A stretch of 64,000 nt of DNA from Lachnospiraceae bacterium. Lineage in GTDB: Bacteria; Bacillota; Clostridia; Lachnospirales; Lachnospiraceae. Where the stretch lies: NCBI GenBank assembly GCA_030523275.1, contig JAUNIX010000015.1, positions 1 to 64,000 of the forward strand, given 5' to 3'. The notes beneath the pieces were generated by a model that saw only the letters and a list, made by a program, of their open reading frames with translations, ran no database searches and was not told the DNA's origin. Below are positions 34,575 to 43,370 of the stretch, piece after piece (within the stretch, counting starts at the first letter, position 1; every line of letters begins with the position of its first letter). The position numbers and the translations under genes were made by a program.

Positions 34575-37160
34575 ATGAATATCAATAAATTTACAACCAA
34601 GTCAATGGAAACGATTCAGAATTGTGAAAAATTAGCTTATGATTATGGCAATCAGGAAATTACGCAGGAGCATTTTTTATATAGTATATTAACAATCGAA
34701 GATAGCTTGATTTTAAAATTAATCGATAAGATGGGTGTGAATAAAGAAGCATTCTTATCTCAGGTACAGGAAATGCTGGGGAAATGTCCAAAGGTTTCTG
34801 GCGGACAGGTTTATATCAGCAACGATTTAAATAAAGTACTGATCAGTGCCGAAGATGAAATGAAAGCAATGGGCGATGAATATGTTTCTGTGGAACATTT
34901 ATTCTTAAGTCTGTTAAAACATCCAAGTAAGACAGTCAAAGAGTTACTTCGTGGTTATGGTATTACCAGAGAGCGTTTTTTGCAGGCATTGCAGGAAGTA
35001 AGAGGAAATCAGAAAGTAACGAGTGACAATCCGGAAGCTACGTATGAAACATTAGAAAAATATGGATACGATCTTGTGGAACGTGCGAGAGAACAAAAAT
35101 TAGATCCGGTCATTGGACGTGACAGTGAGATTCGAAATGTAGTTCGTATCCTCTCACGTAAATCAAAAAATAATCCGGTGTTAATCGGTGAGCCTGGTGT
35201 TGGTAAAACAGCCGTTGTAGAAGGCTTGGCACAGCGAATCGTCCGAGGCGATGTACCAGAACAATTAAAAGATAAGAAAATTTTTGCTCTTGATATGGGT
35301 TCTTTAGTAGCAGGTGCAAAATATCGTGGAGAATTTGAGGAACGTTTAAAAGCGGTATTAGAAGAAGTAAAACAAAGCGAAGGACAGATTATTCTTTTTA
35401 TCGATGAGTTGCATACGATTGTAGGTGCCGGCAAGACGGAAGGTGCAATGGATGCCGGAAATATGTTAAAACCAATGCTTGCCAGAGGAGAGTTGCATTG
35501 TATTGGAGCTACAACGTTAGATGAATATCGTATGTATATTGAAAAAGATCAGGCATTAGAACGTCGTTTTCAGCCTGTTACGGTGGATGAGCCGACGGTT
35601 GAAGATACGATTTCGATTCTTCGTGGAATCAAAGAACGTTATGAAGTTTATCATGGGGTGAAGATCACAGATAGCTCTTTAGTAGCCGCTGCAACTTTAT
35701 CGAATCGTTATATTTCAGATCGTTTTTTGCCAGATAAAGCAATCGACCTTGTCGATGAGGCATGTGCATTGATTAAGACAGAGATGAACTCTTTGCCGAC
35801 AGAATTGGATGAGATTCAGAGAAAAATCATGCAGTTAGAGATTGAAGAGGCGGCACTAAAAAAAGAAGATGATAATTTAAGCAAAGACCGTTTACAGAAT
35901 ATACAAAAAGAGTTGGCGGAATTAAAGGACGATTTTAATTCTCGTATGGCAACATGGAATAATGAAAAAGCATCGGTGGAAAAGGTACAGAAATTAAGAG
36001 AAGAAATCGAATCTGTCAATAGTGAGATTCAGATTGCACAGAGAAATTATAACTTAAATCGTGCCGCAGAGCTTCAATATGGACAGTTGCCACAATTACA
36101 AAAGCAATTGCAGGAAGAGGAAGAAAAAGTCAAAAAAGATGAGCGTTCTATGGTAAGAGAACGTGTAACAGAGGAAGAAATCGCAAAGATTATTTCTCGC
36201 TGGACGGGAATTCCGGTAGCCAAATTGACAGAAAGTGAACGTAATAAAGTATTAAATCTGGATAAAGTACTGCATCAGAGAGTCATTGGTCAGGATGAGG
36301 GTGTGGATTTGGTAACAGAAGCAATCATTCGTTCAAAGGCGGGAATCAAAGATCCAAGTAAACCAATTGGTTCGTTCTTATTCCTAGGACCGACGGGTGT
36401 TGGTAAGACGGAACTTGCTAAAGCATTAGCAGAAAGCTTGTTTGATAATGAAAATAACATTGTCCGTATTGATATGAGTGAATATATGGAGAAATACTCT
36501 GTATCTCGTTTGATTGGAGCGCCTCCGGGATATGTTGGATACGAAGAAGGTGGTCAGTTGACAGAAGCGGTCAGAAGAAAGCCATATTCTGTTGTATTAT
36601 TTGATGAAATTGAAAAAGCACATCCGGATGTCTTTAATGTGTTGTTACAAGTATTAGATGATGGACGTGTGACAGACTCCAAGGGTAAAACCGTAGACTT
36701 TAAAAATACGATTATCATTATGACTTCTAATATCGGTTCGACGTATCTGTTAGAAGGTATCAATGAATCGGGCGAGATCAGTGAGGAAGCAAAATCGATG
36801 GTTATGCATGATTTGAGAGGACATTTCCGTCCAGAGTTTTTAAATCGTTTGGATGAGACAATTCTCTTTAAGCCATTGACAAAAGAAAATATTACCAATA
36901 TCATTGATCTACTTGTCAAAGATTTAAATCGTCGTCTGGAAGATAAAGAGTTGACCGTAGAATTGACTCAGGAGGCAAAAGAATATGTTGCCGATCATGG
37001 ATATGAACCAATGTATGGTGCAAGACCATTGAAACGTTATTTGCAAAAGAATGTAGAAACACTCGCTGCCCGTTTGATTTTAGAAGATGGGGTAAGATCA
37101 GAAGACACGATTTTGATTGATGTTGAACATGGCGTGTTGATTGCAAAATGCAAGGCATAA
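34575..37160 (+). CDS. clpB: ATP-dependent disaggregase ClpB
   Basis: An 861-residue hexameric AAA+ chaperone that extracts proteins from aggregates with DnaK. Order of domains: N-terminal repeat domain (about 1-145), first AAA+ module with Walker A GEPGVGKT at 205-212 and [12 protein letters not shown], a coiled-coil middle domain (about 405-520) that distinguishes ClpB from ClpA and ClpC, and a second AAA+ module with Walker A GPTGVGKT at 605-612. The C-terminus has the usual [25 protein letters not shown] precedes the ATG. It is controlled by a CIRCE element, so it belongs to the HrcA heat-shock regulon. Confidence 0.97.
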   Translation: MNINKFTTKSMETIQNCEKLAYDYGNQEITQEHFLYSILTIEDSLILKLIDKMGVNKEAFLSQVQEMLGKCPKVSGGQVYISNDLNKVLISAEDEMKAMGDEYVSVEHLFLSLLKHPSKTVKELLRGYGITRERFLQALQEVRGNQKVTSDNPEATYETLEKYGYDLVERAREQKLDPVIGRDSEIRNVVRILSRKSKNNPVLIGEPGVGKTAVVEGLAQRIVRGDVPEQLKDKKIFALDMGSLVAGAKYRGEFEERLKAVLEEVKQSEGQIILFIDELHTIVGAGKTEGAMDAGNMLKPMLARGELHCIGATTLDEYRMYIEKDQALERRFQPVTVDEPTVEDTISILRGIKERYEVYHGVKITDSSLVAAATLSNRYISDRFLPDKAIDLVDEACALIKTEMNSLPTELDEIQRKIMQLEIEEAALKKEDDNLSKDRLQNIQKELAELKDDFNSRMATWNNEKASVEKVQKLREEIESVNSEIQIAQRNYNLNRAAELQYGQLPQLQKQLQEEEEKVKKDERSMVRERVTEEEIAKIISRWTGIPVAKLTESERNKVLNLDKVLHQRVIGQDEGVDLVTEAIIRSKAGIKDPSKPIGSFLFLGPTGVGKTELAKALAESLFDNENNIVRIDMSEYMEKYSVSRLIGAPPGYVGYEEGGQLTEAVRRKPYSVVLFDEIEKAHPDVFNVLLQVLDDGRVTDSKGKTVDFKNTIIIMTSNIGSTYLLEGINESGEISEEAKSMVMHDLRGHFRPEFLNRLDETILFKPLTKENITNIIDLLVKDLNRRLEDKELTVELTQEAKEYVADHGYEPMYGARPLKRYLQKNVETLAARLILEDGVRSEDTILIDVEHGVLIAKCKA

Positions 37161-37255
37161 GTTTCGCTGCCGATGATTATTATATATGAAGAGAGTAATC
37201 ATAACGAAAAAATTGTGGTATAATGAGTTATAATATGATACAAAGGAGAAAGATT

Positions 37256-37930
37256 ATGCCACCAATTAGTAATGACTGGGCGAAATATTTACAGCCAGAA
37301 TATAAAAAGCCTTATTATAGAGATTTATATTTAAAAATCAATGAAGAATATCGTACCAGAAAAATTTTTCCACCGGCAGATGACATATTTAACGCGTTTC
37401 ATTTGACGCCACTTGCAAATGTAAAGGCAGTCATTTTGGGTCAGGATCCATATCACAATGATGGGCAGGCACACGGACTTTGTTTTTCTGTGAAACCACC
37501 AGTAGCACCGCCTCCATCTTTGGTTAATATTTATCAGGAATTGCATGATGATCTGGGATGTTATATACCAAACAATGGATATTTAAATAAATGGGCGGAA
37601 CAAGGTGTATTGATGTTAAACACGGTTTTGACAGTGCGTGCTCATCAGGCAAATTCTCACCGTGGGATTGGCTGGGAAGAATTTACGGATGCGGCAATCC
37701 GAATTTTAAATGAGCAAAATCGACCGATTGTCTTTATTTTATGGGGAAGGCCGGCGCAGATGAAAGAAAAGATGTTGACAAATCCGAATCACTTGATTCT
37801 AAAAGCGCCACATCCAAGTCCGTTGTCTGCTTATCGTGGATTTTTTGGAAGCAAACCATTTAGCAAGACAAATGATTTTTTAAAGGCACATGGTGTGGAA
37901 CCGATTGACTGGCAAATTGAGAATATATAA
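37256..37930 (+). CDS. ung: Uracil-DNA glycosylase
   Basis: A 224-residue family 1 enzyme that removes uracil from DNA in base excision repair. The water-activating loop is GQDPYHNDGQAHGLCFSV with Asp64, and the Leu-intercalation and His motif is HPSPLSAYRG with His186. ATG 37256 follows AAAGGAGAAAG; an in-frame ATG at 37223 has no site and is probably not used. Two small genes follow closely (16 bases, then an overlap). Confidence 0.96.
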   Translation: MPPISNDWAKYLQPEYKKPYYRDLYLKINEEYRTRKIFPPADDIFNAFHLTPLANVKAVILGQDPYHNDGQAHGLCFSVKPPVAPPPSLVNIYQELHDDLGCYIPNNGYLNKWAEQGVLMLNTVLTVRAHQANSHRGIGWEEFTDAAIRILNEQNRPIVFILWGRPAQMKEKMLTNPNHLILKAPHPSPLSAYRGFFGSKPFSKTNDFLKAHGVEPIDWQIENI

Positions 37931-37945
37931 TTTAGGAGAAAGAAT

Positions 37946-38302
37946 ATGAGTGTTTTATTTTTAGAATATCCAAAGTGTACGACATGTAAAAAAGCAAAAA
38001 AATGGTTGGATGAGAACAGCATTTCTTATGAAGATCGTCATATTGTAGAAGAAAATCCAACTGTAGAAGAATTAAAAGAATGGCATCAAAAGAGTGGACT
38101 TCCATTAAAACGTTTTTTTAATACAAGTGGAATGGTCTATCGACAAGAAGGATTAAAGGATAAATTGCCAACAATGACTGAAGAAGAACAATATGCATTA
38201 TTGGCAACGAATGGGATGCTTGTGAAACGCCCGTTAGTAATTGGCGACGATTTTGTACTTGTTGGATTTAAGGAAGCTCAGTGGAGCGAAACATTGGCAT
38301 GA
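37946..38302 (+). CDS. ArsC/Spx-family thioredoxin-fold protein
   Basis: A 118-residue protein of the arsenate reductase/Spx/YffB superfamily. Cys11 and Cys14 form a CTTC redox pair in the N-terminal loop; the LKRFFNTSG and MVKRPLVIGDD segments are the family's second and third motifs. True arsenate reductases have this first Cys and an Arg triad, whereas Spx uses CxxC as a redox switch and binds RNA polymerase. No ars genes are nearby, so a Spx-like or unknown redox role is as likely as arsenate reduction. Its TGA overlaps the next start. Confidence 0.85.
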   Translation: MSVLFLEYPKCTTCKKAKKWLDENSISYEDRHIVEENPTVEELKEWHQKSGLPLKRFFNTSGMVYRQEGLKDKLPTMTEEEQYALLATNGMLVKRPLVIGDDFVLVGFKEAQWSETLA

Positions 38303-38871
38303 ATATTCGAGAGCAAAAAAAGAAGCTTCGAATGCAAGTGAAAGCCGAAATAGAACCGTATTCGCAAGGATGGATTTTAGAGCAGAGCAAAATCATTGTA
38401 CAGCATATCTTAAACAGTACAGATTATCAAAATGCAAATGTTATTTTTTGTTATGTAAGTTTCGGAAAAGAAGTAAATACAATTCCGATTTTGAAACATG
38501 CATTGAAAACAGGAAAACGTGTAGGTGTCCCACTTTGTACCGGAAAAGGAATCATGGAAGTAAGAGAAATCCATTCTCTGAAAGATTTGAAATCAGGAGC
38601 CTATGGGATTTTAGAACCCAAAAAGCAAACAACACGGATGGAAAAGGCGGATATTGATTATGGAATCATTCCGTGTGTAAGTGCCGACCGACAAGGGCGA
38701 CGACTTGGGCATGGAGCAGGATTTTATGATCGTTATCTCGAGGGGGCACATTTTACAAAAGTAATTTTATGTTTTGAAGAAATTATGACTTTAGAAGTAC
38801 CTGTCGATGAGCATGATATTGAAATGGACCAGGTAGTAAGTCAGACGGGAATCCTAACATGTTCAGGGTAA
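38299..38871 (+). CDS. 5-formyltetrahydrofolate cyclo-ligase
   Basis: A 190-residue enzyme that turns 5-formyl-THF to 5,10-methenyl-THF using ATP, clearing the inhibitory folate store. Family marks are the basic N-terminus with the KKKLRMQV helix, FCYVSFGKEVNT, the PLCTGKGIM region and the GRRLGHGAGFYDRYL loop that binds ATP and folate. The ATG overlaps the preceding stop (ATGA). A GTG at 38281 is also in frame and has AAGGAAG before it, so the start is not fully settled; the ATG matches the family length better. Confidence 0.93.
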   Translation: MNIREQKKKLRMQVKAEIEPYSQGWILEQSKIIVQHILNSTDYQNANVIFCYVSFGKEVNTIPILKHALKTGKRVGVPLCTGKGIMEVREIHSLKDLKSGAYGILEPKKQTTRMEKADIDYGIIPCVSADRQGRRLGHGAGFYDRYLEGAHFTKVILCFEEIMTLEVPVDEHDIEMDQVVSQTGILTCSG

Positions 38872-38920
38872 ATGGCGGTTAGTGTATCCACTTGTCTTAT
38901 GCCTTTGCGTAAATAAAAAT

Positions 38921-38957
38921 AAGACGAAACCATTATTATGTGTTTCGTCTTGCTTTT
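38921..38957. terminator. Bidirectional terminator between convergent genes
   Basis: AAGACGAAAC (38921-38930) pairs perfectly with GTTTCGTCTT (38942-38951), loop 11 bases, with A/T-rich flanks on both sides. It lies between the cyclo-ligase gene (+) and the CYTH gene (-). Confidence 0.85.
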
Positions 38958-38976
38958 GTTAATTGGATAATCGTAA

Positions 38977-39468
38977 CTAGTGAGCCCGGTAAAGCTTTTT
39001 TAATAAAGTGATACGTTCATTTTCTGACATCATGCTTAAATTACTGTTTTGAAATTTCGGATCATTTGTGACTTCATGATTGAGCCATATTGGTGGTACA
39101 AAGTGTTCTGCTGTTTCCCGATCAGGAAACTCTACTTCTGCAATGATCAATCCATCAAAGCCATCATGAAATTCATCAATTTCAACTGTTAATCCAGATT
39201 CCAGTGGAAGATAATAGCGTGTTTTGGCAATAATATTTCCATCGCATTTTTTTAATAAATGTTCAAAGCTTGTCTGATTTAATGGAACTTCGACTTCTTC
39301 ACGTTCCATTAATCCAGCGGATTTGTATGTAAGGATATAGTGATTATTCTTTTTACGAATACGGATAACTGGATCTGTACAAAGATATGCCTGTTTTAAA
39401 TTGGCACTCTCATAATGAGACATTTGCTGTGGTAATCTTTTTAGTAAAAATTTGCGTTCGATTTCCAT
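38977..39468 (-). CDS. CYTH-domain protein (triphosphate tunnel metalloenzyme family)
   Basis: A 163-residue protein with the N-terminal ExExK signature MEIERKF and the alternating acidic and basic beta-strands of the CYTH tunnel (VIRIRKKNN, YILTYKSAG, KTRYYLPL, TVEIDEFHDGF, AEVEFP). Family members hydrolyse triphosphate, thiamine triphosphate or make cyclic AMP; simple short bacterial ones are usually inorganic triphosphatases. The start ATG 39468 follows AGAGGAGG. An in-frame start 57 bases upstream lacks a site. Substrate unproven. Confidence 0.88.
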   Translation of the reverse strand: MEIERKFLLKRLPQQMSHYESANLKQAYLCTDPVIRIRKKNNHYILTYKSAGLMEREEVEVPLNQTSFEHLLKKCDGNIIAKTRYYLPLESGLTVEIDEFHDGFDGLIIAEVEFPDRETAEHFVPPIWLNHEVTNDPKFQNSNLSMMSENERITLLKKLYRAH

Positions 39469-39631
39469 GATTAACCTCCTCTCTTTTGAAGCTTTTGCTT
39501 CGATATAATGCAAGTAGCTTGCCAAAAGTTAATTCTATGAAGTATAATATAACCTAAGTCGGAAGATTGTCAAGAAAATATTGTCCGATTTAGAACAAAG
39601 AATGATTCATTTTGACAGGAGGAATAATCGA

Positions 39632-40180
39632 ATGGGAGTTTTTATATTTTTAGCAGATGGTTTTGAAGAAATTGAAGGTTTGACAGTTGTAGATTTATTA
39701 AGACGTGTAGATATTGATATCACAACGGTTTCTATTCAGGATACATGTGATGTTATGGGTGCGCATGGCATACCGGTCAAAGCAGATGTTACATTTGATC
39801 AGATTAAAGATAAAAAAGCTGACATGGTAATCTTACCGGGAGGAATGCCGGGCACATTAAATTTAAAAGCACATAAGGGTGTGGAATCTATGATTTTGAA
39901 CCATTATCAAGATGGAAGTTATATTGCAGCCATCTGTGCCGCACCAAGTGTTTTTGCAGAACTTGGACTGTTAGAGGGCAAAACTGCTACTAGTTATCCA
40001 AGTTTTGAGGATGTATTAACAGAACATAAATGTCATTATGTTTATGATCAGGTAGCGGTTGATGGAAATGTGATTACCAGCCGTGGCATGGGAACTGCAA
40101 TTGCATTTGCAGGTAAAATAATTGAAATTTTAAAAGATAAAAAAACAGCGGATGATGTATTAGAGAGTATTGTATATTAG
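39632..40180 (+). CDS. DJ-1/PfpI-family protein (YajL-like)
   Basis: A 182-residue flavodoxin-fold protein with the nucleophile-elbow Cys102 in YIAAICAAPSVFA and the partner Glu15 in GFEEIEG, the pattern of DJ-1/YajL proteins. These are linked to protein deglycation claims and oxidative stress; the exact bacterial activity is disputed. Full length with AGGAGGAATAATCG before ATG 39632. An in-frame ATG at 39581 is unlikely. The next gene follows after 22 bases, so they may be co-transcribed. Confidence 0.9.
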   Translation: MGVFIFLADGFEEIEGLTVVDLLRRVDIDITTVSIQDTCDVMGAHGIPVKADVTFDQIKDKKADMVILPGGMPGTLNLKAHKGVESMILNHYQDGSYIAAICAAPSVFAELGLLEGKTATSYPSFEDVLTEHKCHYVYDQVAVDGNVITSRGMGTAIAFAGKIIEILKDKKTADDVLESIVY

Positions 40181-40202
40181 AAGCTGGATGTAGGAGAACA
40201 AT

Positions 40203-41000
40203 ATGGAACAGAAAGAAAAAATCGGCTTATTTCAAATGGTGCAAATTGCTGTTGCGAAGCCGAGCAATTACCGTCAGGTATTAAATGCAAAAAAAAGAAC
40301 GATCGTGCTGTTTGTTATGTTTGTTTCTTTTTTGCTTCTGTTTTTAGGCTCAATTGTACCGATGCTAGGTTTTGCAGCTAGTATTGGTGGTCCTGAGCAC
40401 TTTATCACAGAGACTTTGCCAAAGTTTCAGTACAAAGATGGTACTTTTTATGTGGAGCATAGGATAGAAATTGATAATGATGGATTTCGTCTGATTGCAG
40501 ATAGTGATGTAGATAAATTTACAAAAAATGATCTGAAAGATGATTCGAGTACGGAGCTGCTAGTCGCTAAAAATAATATGCAGGTTAAAGATGCGATAAC
40601 CGGACAGACTTTTGCATTGGATTTCTCAGATACAGGAAAAGAGTCATTTAACAATAAAGATTTAGTCGAAATGCTTCCGCTTTTCTATATGGCAACGGCG
40701 ATTGTTTTTGCCTTTGCGTATGTCTCCGGTATTATTGGTTATGTACTTGGTGCATTGGTCATTGCTTTATTTGGTAGAAGCATAGGGAAATCAATGAAGA
40801 AAGAATATTCCTATAGTGAAATCTTTATTTTTGCGTTGATGGCACGAATGACAGCCGGTATCATTAATACTATGGGAGTTGCGGCGGATATTTCGTTCTT
40901 CCATTCACCAATTTGGATGTTTCTAGAATTTGCAATCATAATGTTGTATTTGTATTTTGGAATCAAAGGTCCAGAGAAATTAGATGCAATTGGATTATAA
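40203..41000 (+). CDS. DUF1189-family membrane protein
   Basis: A 265-residue protein with a cytoplasmic N-terminus containing KPSNYRQVLNAKKR, a membrane segment (about 33-58), a long outer domain (about 60-155), and three or four further membrane segments. This is the DUF1189 pattern found across Firmicutes. The internal segment with charged, Lys/Asp-rich sequence is probably extracytoplasmic. Function unknown. Confidence 0.8.
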   Translation: MEQKEKIGLFQMVQIAVAKPSNYRQVLNAKKRTIVLFVMFVSFLLLFLGSIVPMLGFAASIGGPEHFITETLPKFQYKDGTFYVEHRIEIDNDGFRLIADSDVDKFTKNDLKDDSSTELLVAKNNMQVKDAITGQTFALDFSDTGKESFNNKDLVEMLPLFYMATAIVFAFAYVSGIIGYVLGALVIALFGRSIGKSMKKEYSYSEIFIFALMARMTAGIINTMGVAADISFFHSPIWMFLEFAIIMLYLYFGIKGPEKLDAIGL

Positions 41001-41026
41001 TGCAATATAATGAAGGAGATGATCAT

Positions 41027-41581
41027 ATGGGAAGATTAATTCTTGTGACAGGTGGTAGCAGAAGCGGCAAAAGTCAATTGGCAGAGCAGAAAGCAACCAT
41101 ATTAGGTGGTGATGATGTTTTGTATATGGCGACTGGAATTGCAACTGATGAAGATATGAAAGAACGTATCCAAATTCATAAATTGCGCAGAAATCCAAAC
41201 TGGGGAACTTTTGAAGGATATCGAGATTTGGCAGATGCTGTTTGCGAAACTTCTCATCAGACACTGTTATTGGATTGTGTGACTGTTTTGATCACAAATT
41301 TTTTAGTGGAAGAAGAACGCGATTTTGATGAGCTGACAAAAGAGGAAATCTCTTATATCGAAGAGGATATTTTGACGGAAATTCAATCTTTGATTCAGAC
41401 AGTGAAAGACACAGATAAGAATCTGATTGTTGTGACAAATGAAGTTGGAATGTCCGTTGTGTCAGCCTATCGCATGGGAAGGATTTTTTCTGATATAACT
41501 GGTAAAGTCAATCAGATGTTGGCAGGAGTCAGCGATGAAGTGTATCTGAGTGTATCAGGAATCCCATTACAAATTAAATAA
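41027..41581 (+). CDS. cobU: Adenosylcobinamide kinase / guanylyltransferase (CobU)
   Basis: A 184-residue bifunctional enzyme that phosphorylates adenosylcobinamide and transfers GMP to it in B12 assembly and salvage. The P-loop is GGSRSGKSQ (residues 9-16 region); other marks are the covalent-GMP His region KLRRNPNWGTFEG (His lies just before in HKLRR), LLDCVTVLITN, and VVTNEVGMSVVSAYRMGR. No other cobalamin gene is in the window. ATG 41027 follows GAAGGAGATG. Confidence 0.93.
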   Translation: MGRLILVTGGSRSGKSQLAEQKATILGGDDVLYMATGIATDEDMKERIQIHKLRRNPNWGTFEGYRDLADAVCETSHQTLLLDCVTVLITNFLVEEERDFDELTKEEISYIEEDILTEIQSLIQTVKDTDKNLIVVTNEVGMSVVSAYRMGRIFSDITGKVNQMLAGVSDEVYLSVSGIPLQIK

Positions 41582-41640
41582 ATGAAAAACAATAAAAAAA
41601 GCCTGCTTATACTTATTTTGCTCTATTCTCTTTTGCAGAG

Positions 41641-41686
41641 AACTTAACCGGATAGGGACTGAATGATTGCATTTAGAGGTTAAGTT
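41641..41686 (+). promoter_or_regulatory. Leader hairpin before the hypothetical gene at 41706
   Basis: AACTTAACC (41641-41649) and GGTTAAGTT (41678-41686) are perfect complements that bracket 28 bases, ending six bases before the Shine-Dalgarno. It could be an operator or a leader RNA stem. No T-run follows. Confidence 0.4.
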
Positions 41687-41705
41687 ATAAAAAGGAGAAA
41701 GTAAT

Positions 41706-42248
41706 ATGAAGAAAATTTGTCAAGAATTAAAAAAAGAGCACAAACTGGTTGGTTTCTACTGTGACAGAGACGATCTGCAATTTTGTTATCATGGATATAT
41801 TATCGATGTACGTGGAGATTATATTTTATTTTCCAGATTTACGGACGATGGAATTGCGGATGGTTATATGCTAAAACACATCTGTGACATTTTGCATATT
41901 GAGGTAGGCGGTAAATATCAAGAAAGAGTAAAGGTACTTTATCATGCGCATAAGCAGACACATCCGTCTTTGGAAATTGAGAGAAACAAAAGTTTGAAAA
42001 AAGATGTGTTAAAAGCATGTGAAGATATGCATCTTGTGGCATCATTAAATGTCGTTGACGATGATGATGAATATCCGATTGTCGGTTTTATATCAACACT
42101 AGGGAGTATTGTAAAAGTAGAGGAACTTGATCAATACGGGAAATATGTATGCACCTCTTATGTAAAAAGAAGGTGGATCGAATCGATAGAGATAGAAGGA
42201 ATTTATGAACAAAATCGTCATATTCTCTATGACAATAATAGAAATTAA
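41706..42248 (+). CDS. Hypothetical protein with an internal duplication
   Basis: A 180-residue acidic, soluble protein of unknown function. The two halves look related: residues about 14-80 (LVGFYCDRDD, then a YMLKH..ILHIEVGGKYQERVKVLY end) and about 112-176 (LVASLNVVDD, then a YVKRRWIESIEIEGIYEQNRHILY end, shown here to its first part IEGIYEQNRHILY). Each half reads as a small beta-barrel of about 65 residues with a basic-hydrophobic final strand. No catalytic motif is seen. AAAAGGAGAAAG precedes the ATG. Confidence 0.65.
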   Translation: MKKICQELKKEHKLVGFYCDRDDLQFCYHGYIIDVRGDYILFSRFTDDGIADGYMLKHICDILHIEVGGKYQERVKVLYHAHKQTHPSLEIERNKSLKKDVLKACEDMHLVASLNVVDDDDEYPIVGFISTLGSIVKVEELDQYGKYVCTSYVKRRWIESIEIEGIYEQNRHILYDNNRN

Positions 42249-42276
42249 AAAATAAAATGGAATAAGCAGACTTTTG

Positions 42277-42313
42277 AGGGCCGTTTAGAATGAAATTCTA
42301 AGCGGTCCTTTTG
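42277..42313 (+). terminator. Intrinsic terminator after the hypothetical gene
   Basis: AGGGCCGTTTAGAA (42277-42290) pairs with TTCTAAGCGGTCCT (42296-42309), with G-U pairs, loop TGAAA, followed by TTTT. Confidence 0.85.
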
Positions 42314-42399
42314 TGAAAAATTTTATGCAGTAGTCGCATCTTTACACATCTTTTCTATCCCTTTATAATGAAAGGAGAATCTACCATGAATCAAAGAAA

Positions 42400-42522
42400 A
42401 TGTTAAAAAGAGTGCGTGATATTCAAAACAATGTGGAAGCGAGCGTGAAATATATGCAGGAATTGGAAAAAGCGAAAGAATATGTAGATCATAAGAAACA
42501 ACAAATGAAACTGAAATCATAA
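42400..42522 (+). CDS. Short protein of 40 residues, highly charged
   Basis: ATG 42400 encodes 40 residues (begins MLKRVRDIQNNVEASVKYM), a likely amphipathic helix with many Lys, Glu and Gln, ending at TAA 42520-42522. A perfect AAAGGAG lies before an ATG at 42386 in another frame that gives only MNQRKC and stops at 42404-42406, overlapping this start; so either the six-residue peptide couples translation, or one A has been lost from the AAAA run and the real protein began at 42386. A clear terminator at 42537 closes the unit. Function unknown. Confidence 0.6.
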   Translation: MLKRVRDIQNNVEASVKYMQELEKAKEYVDHKKQQMKLKS

Positions 42523-42536
42523 TTGGATTTATTAAG

Positions 42537-42567
42537 TGTGTAGGAGAAAAACACCTACACATTTTTT
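42537..42567 (+). terminator. Intrinsic terminator after the short gene
   Basis: TGTGTAGG (42537-42544) pairs with CCTACACA (42554-42561), loop nine bases, followed by six T. It supports a real, separate transcription unit at 42386-42522. Confidence 0.85.
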
Positions 42568-42665
42568 ATGATATATTGATTTGTAAGAAAAAAGTCAGAA
42601 TTAGATAAATTTTTTATTAAGATTCCTTTGCTATTATAATAACAGGAACAAGGAGGAGTGAATAT

Positions 42666-43370
42666 ATGAGCCAGGAAACTATTTTAGTTGCAGATGACGA
42701 CAGAGAGATTGTAAGAGCAATAAAAAGATTATTAGAGATGGAAGGATATCATGTGCTAAGCGCTTATAACGGGTTGGATGCCTTAGAGCAGTTAGTTGAA
42801 AATGAAGTACATTTGATTATTTTGGATATTATGATGCCAAAACTTGATGGTTTATCTGCAATGATGAAAATTAGGGAAAATAAAAATATCCCAATTCTAT
42901 TATTGTCAGCGAAAACAGAAGAAAGTGACAAGGTGCTTGGGTTATCAATGGGAGCGGATGATTATATCTCTAAGCCGTATCAGCCGGCAGAATTAGTGGC
43001 AAGGGTAAAATCTTCTCTTCGTCGATATTTATATTGGAGTAACCGTGGAAATGATATGCAACAACAAAATATCATTGAAAACGGAAGTTTGAGTTTAAAT
43101 CTCGATGAAAAGCAGATTTATGTGGATGGAGAAGCAGTAAAACTTACCGCGACGGAATATCGTATTGTAGAATTACTCATGAAAAATCGTGGCAGAGTCT
43201 TTTCAGCGGAAGAAATCTATGAAAGAGTCTGGAAAGAGCAGGCATTTGCAACTGAAAACACAGTTATGGTTCATATTCGTCGAATCCGGGAAAAAATAGA
43301 AATCAATCCAAAAGTTCCGAAATATTTAAAGGTGGTGTGGGGAATTGGATACAAAATGGAAAAATATTAG
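42666..43370 (+). CDS. OmpR-family response regulator
   Basis: A 234-residue regulator: receiver domain with acidic DDD near residues 10-12, Asp54 in LIILDIMMPKL and the Lys in SKPYQP; winged-helix DNA-binding domain ending PKYLKVVWGIGYKMEKY. AAGGAGGAG precedes the ATG. The last 26 bases overlap the start of the histidine kinase gene. No obvious target gene is attached, so it may act elsewhere or on its own operon. Confidence 0.93.
   Translation: MSQETILVADDDREIVRAIKRLLEMEGYHVLSAYNGLDALEQLVENEVHLIILDIMMPKLDGLSAMMKIRENKNIPILLLSAKTEESDKVLGLSMGADDYISKPYQPAELVARVKSSLRRYLYWSNRGNDMQQQNIIENGSLSLNLDEKQIYVDGEAVKLTATEYRIVELLMKNRGRVFSAEEIYERVWKEQAFATENTVMVHIRRIREKIEINPKVPKYLKVVWGIGYKMEKY

Noticed and set aside
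35009..35434. Reverse 141-residue frame inside clpB
   Set aside because: It is the reverse of the highly conserved first AAA+ module and lacks a ribosome site.
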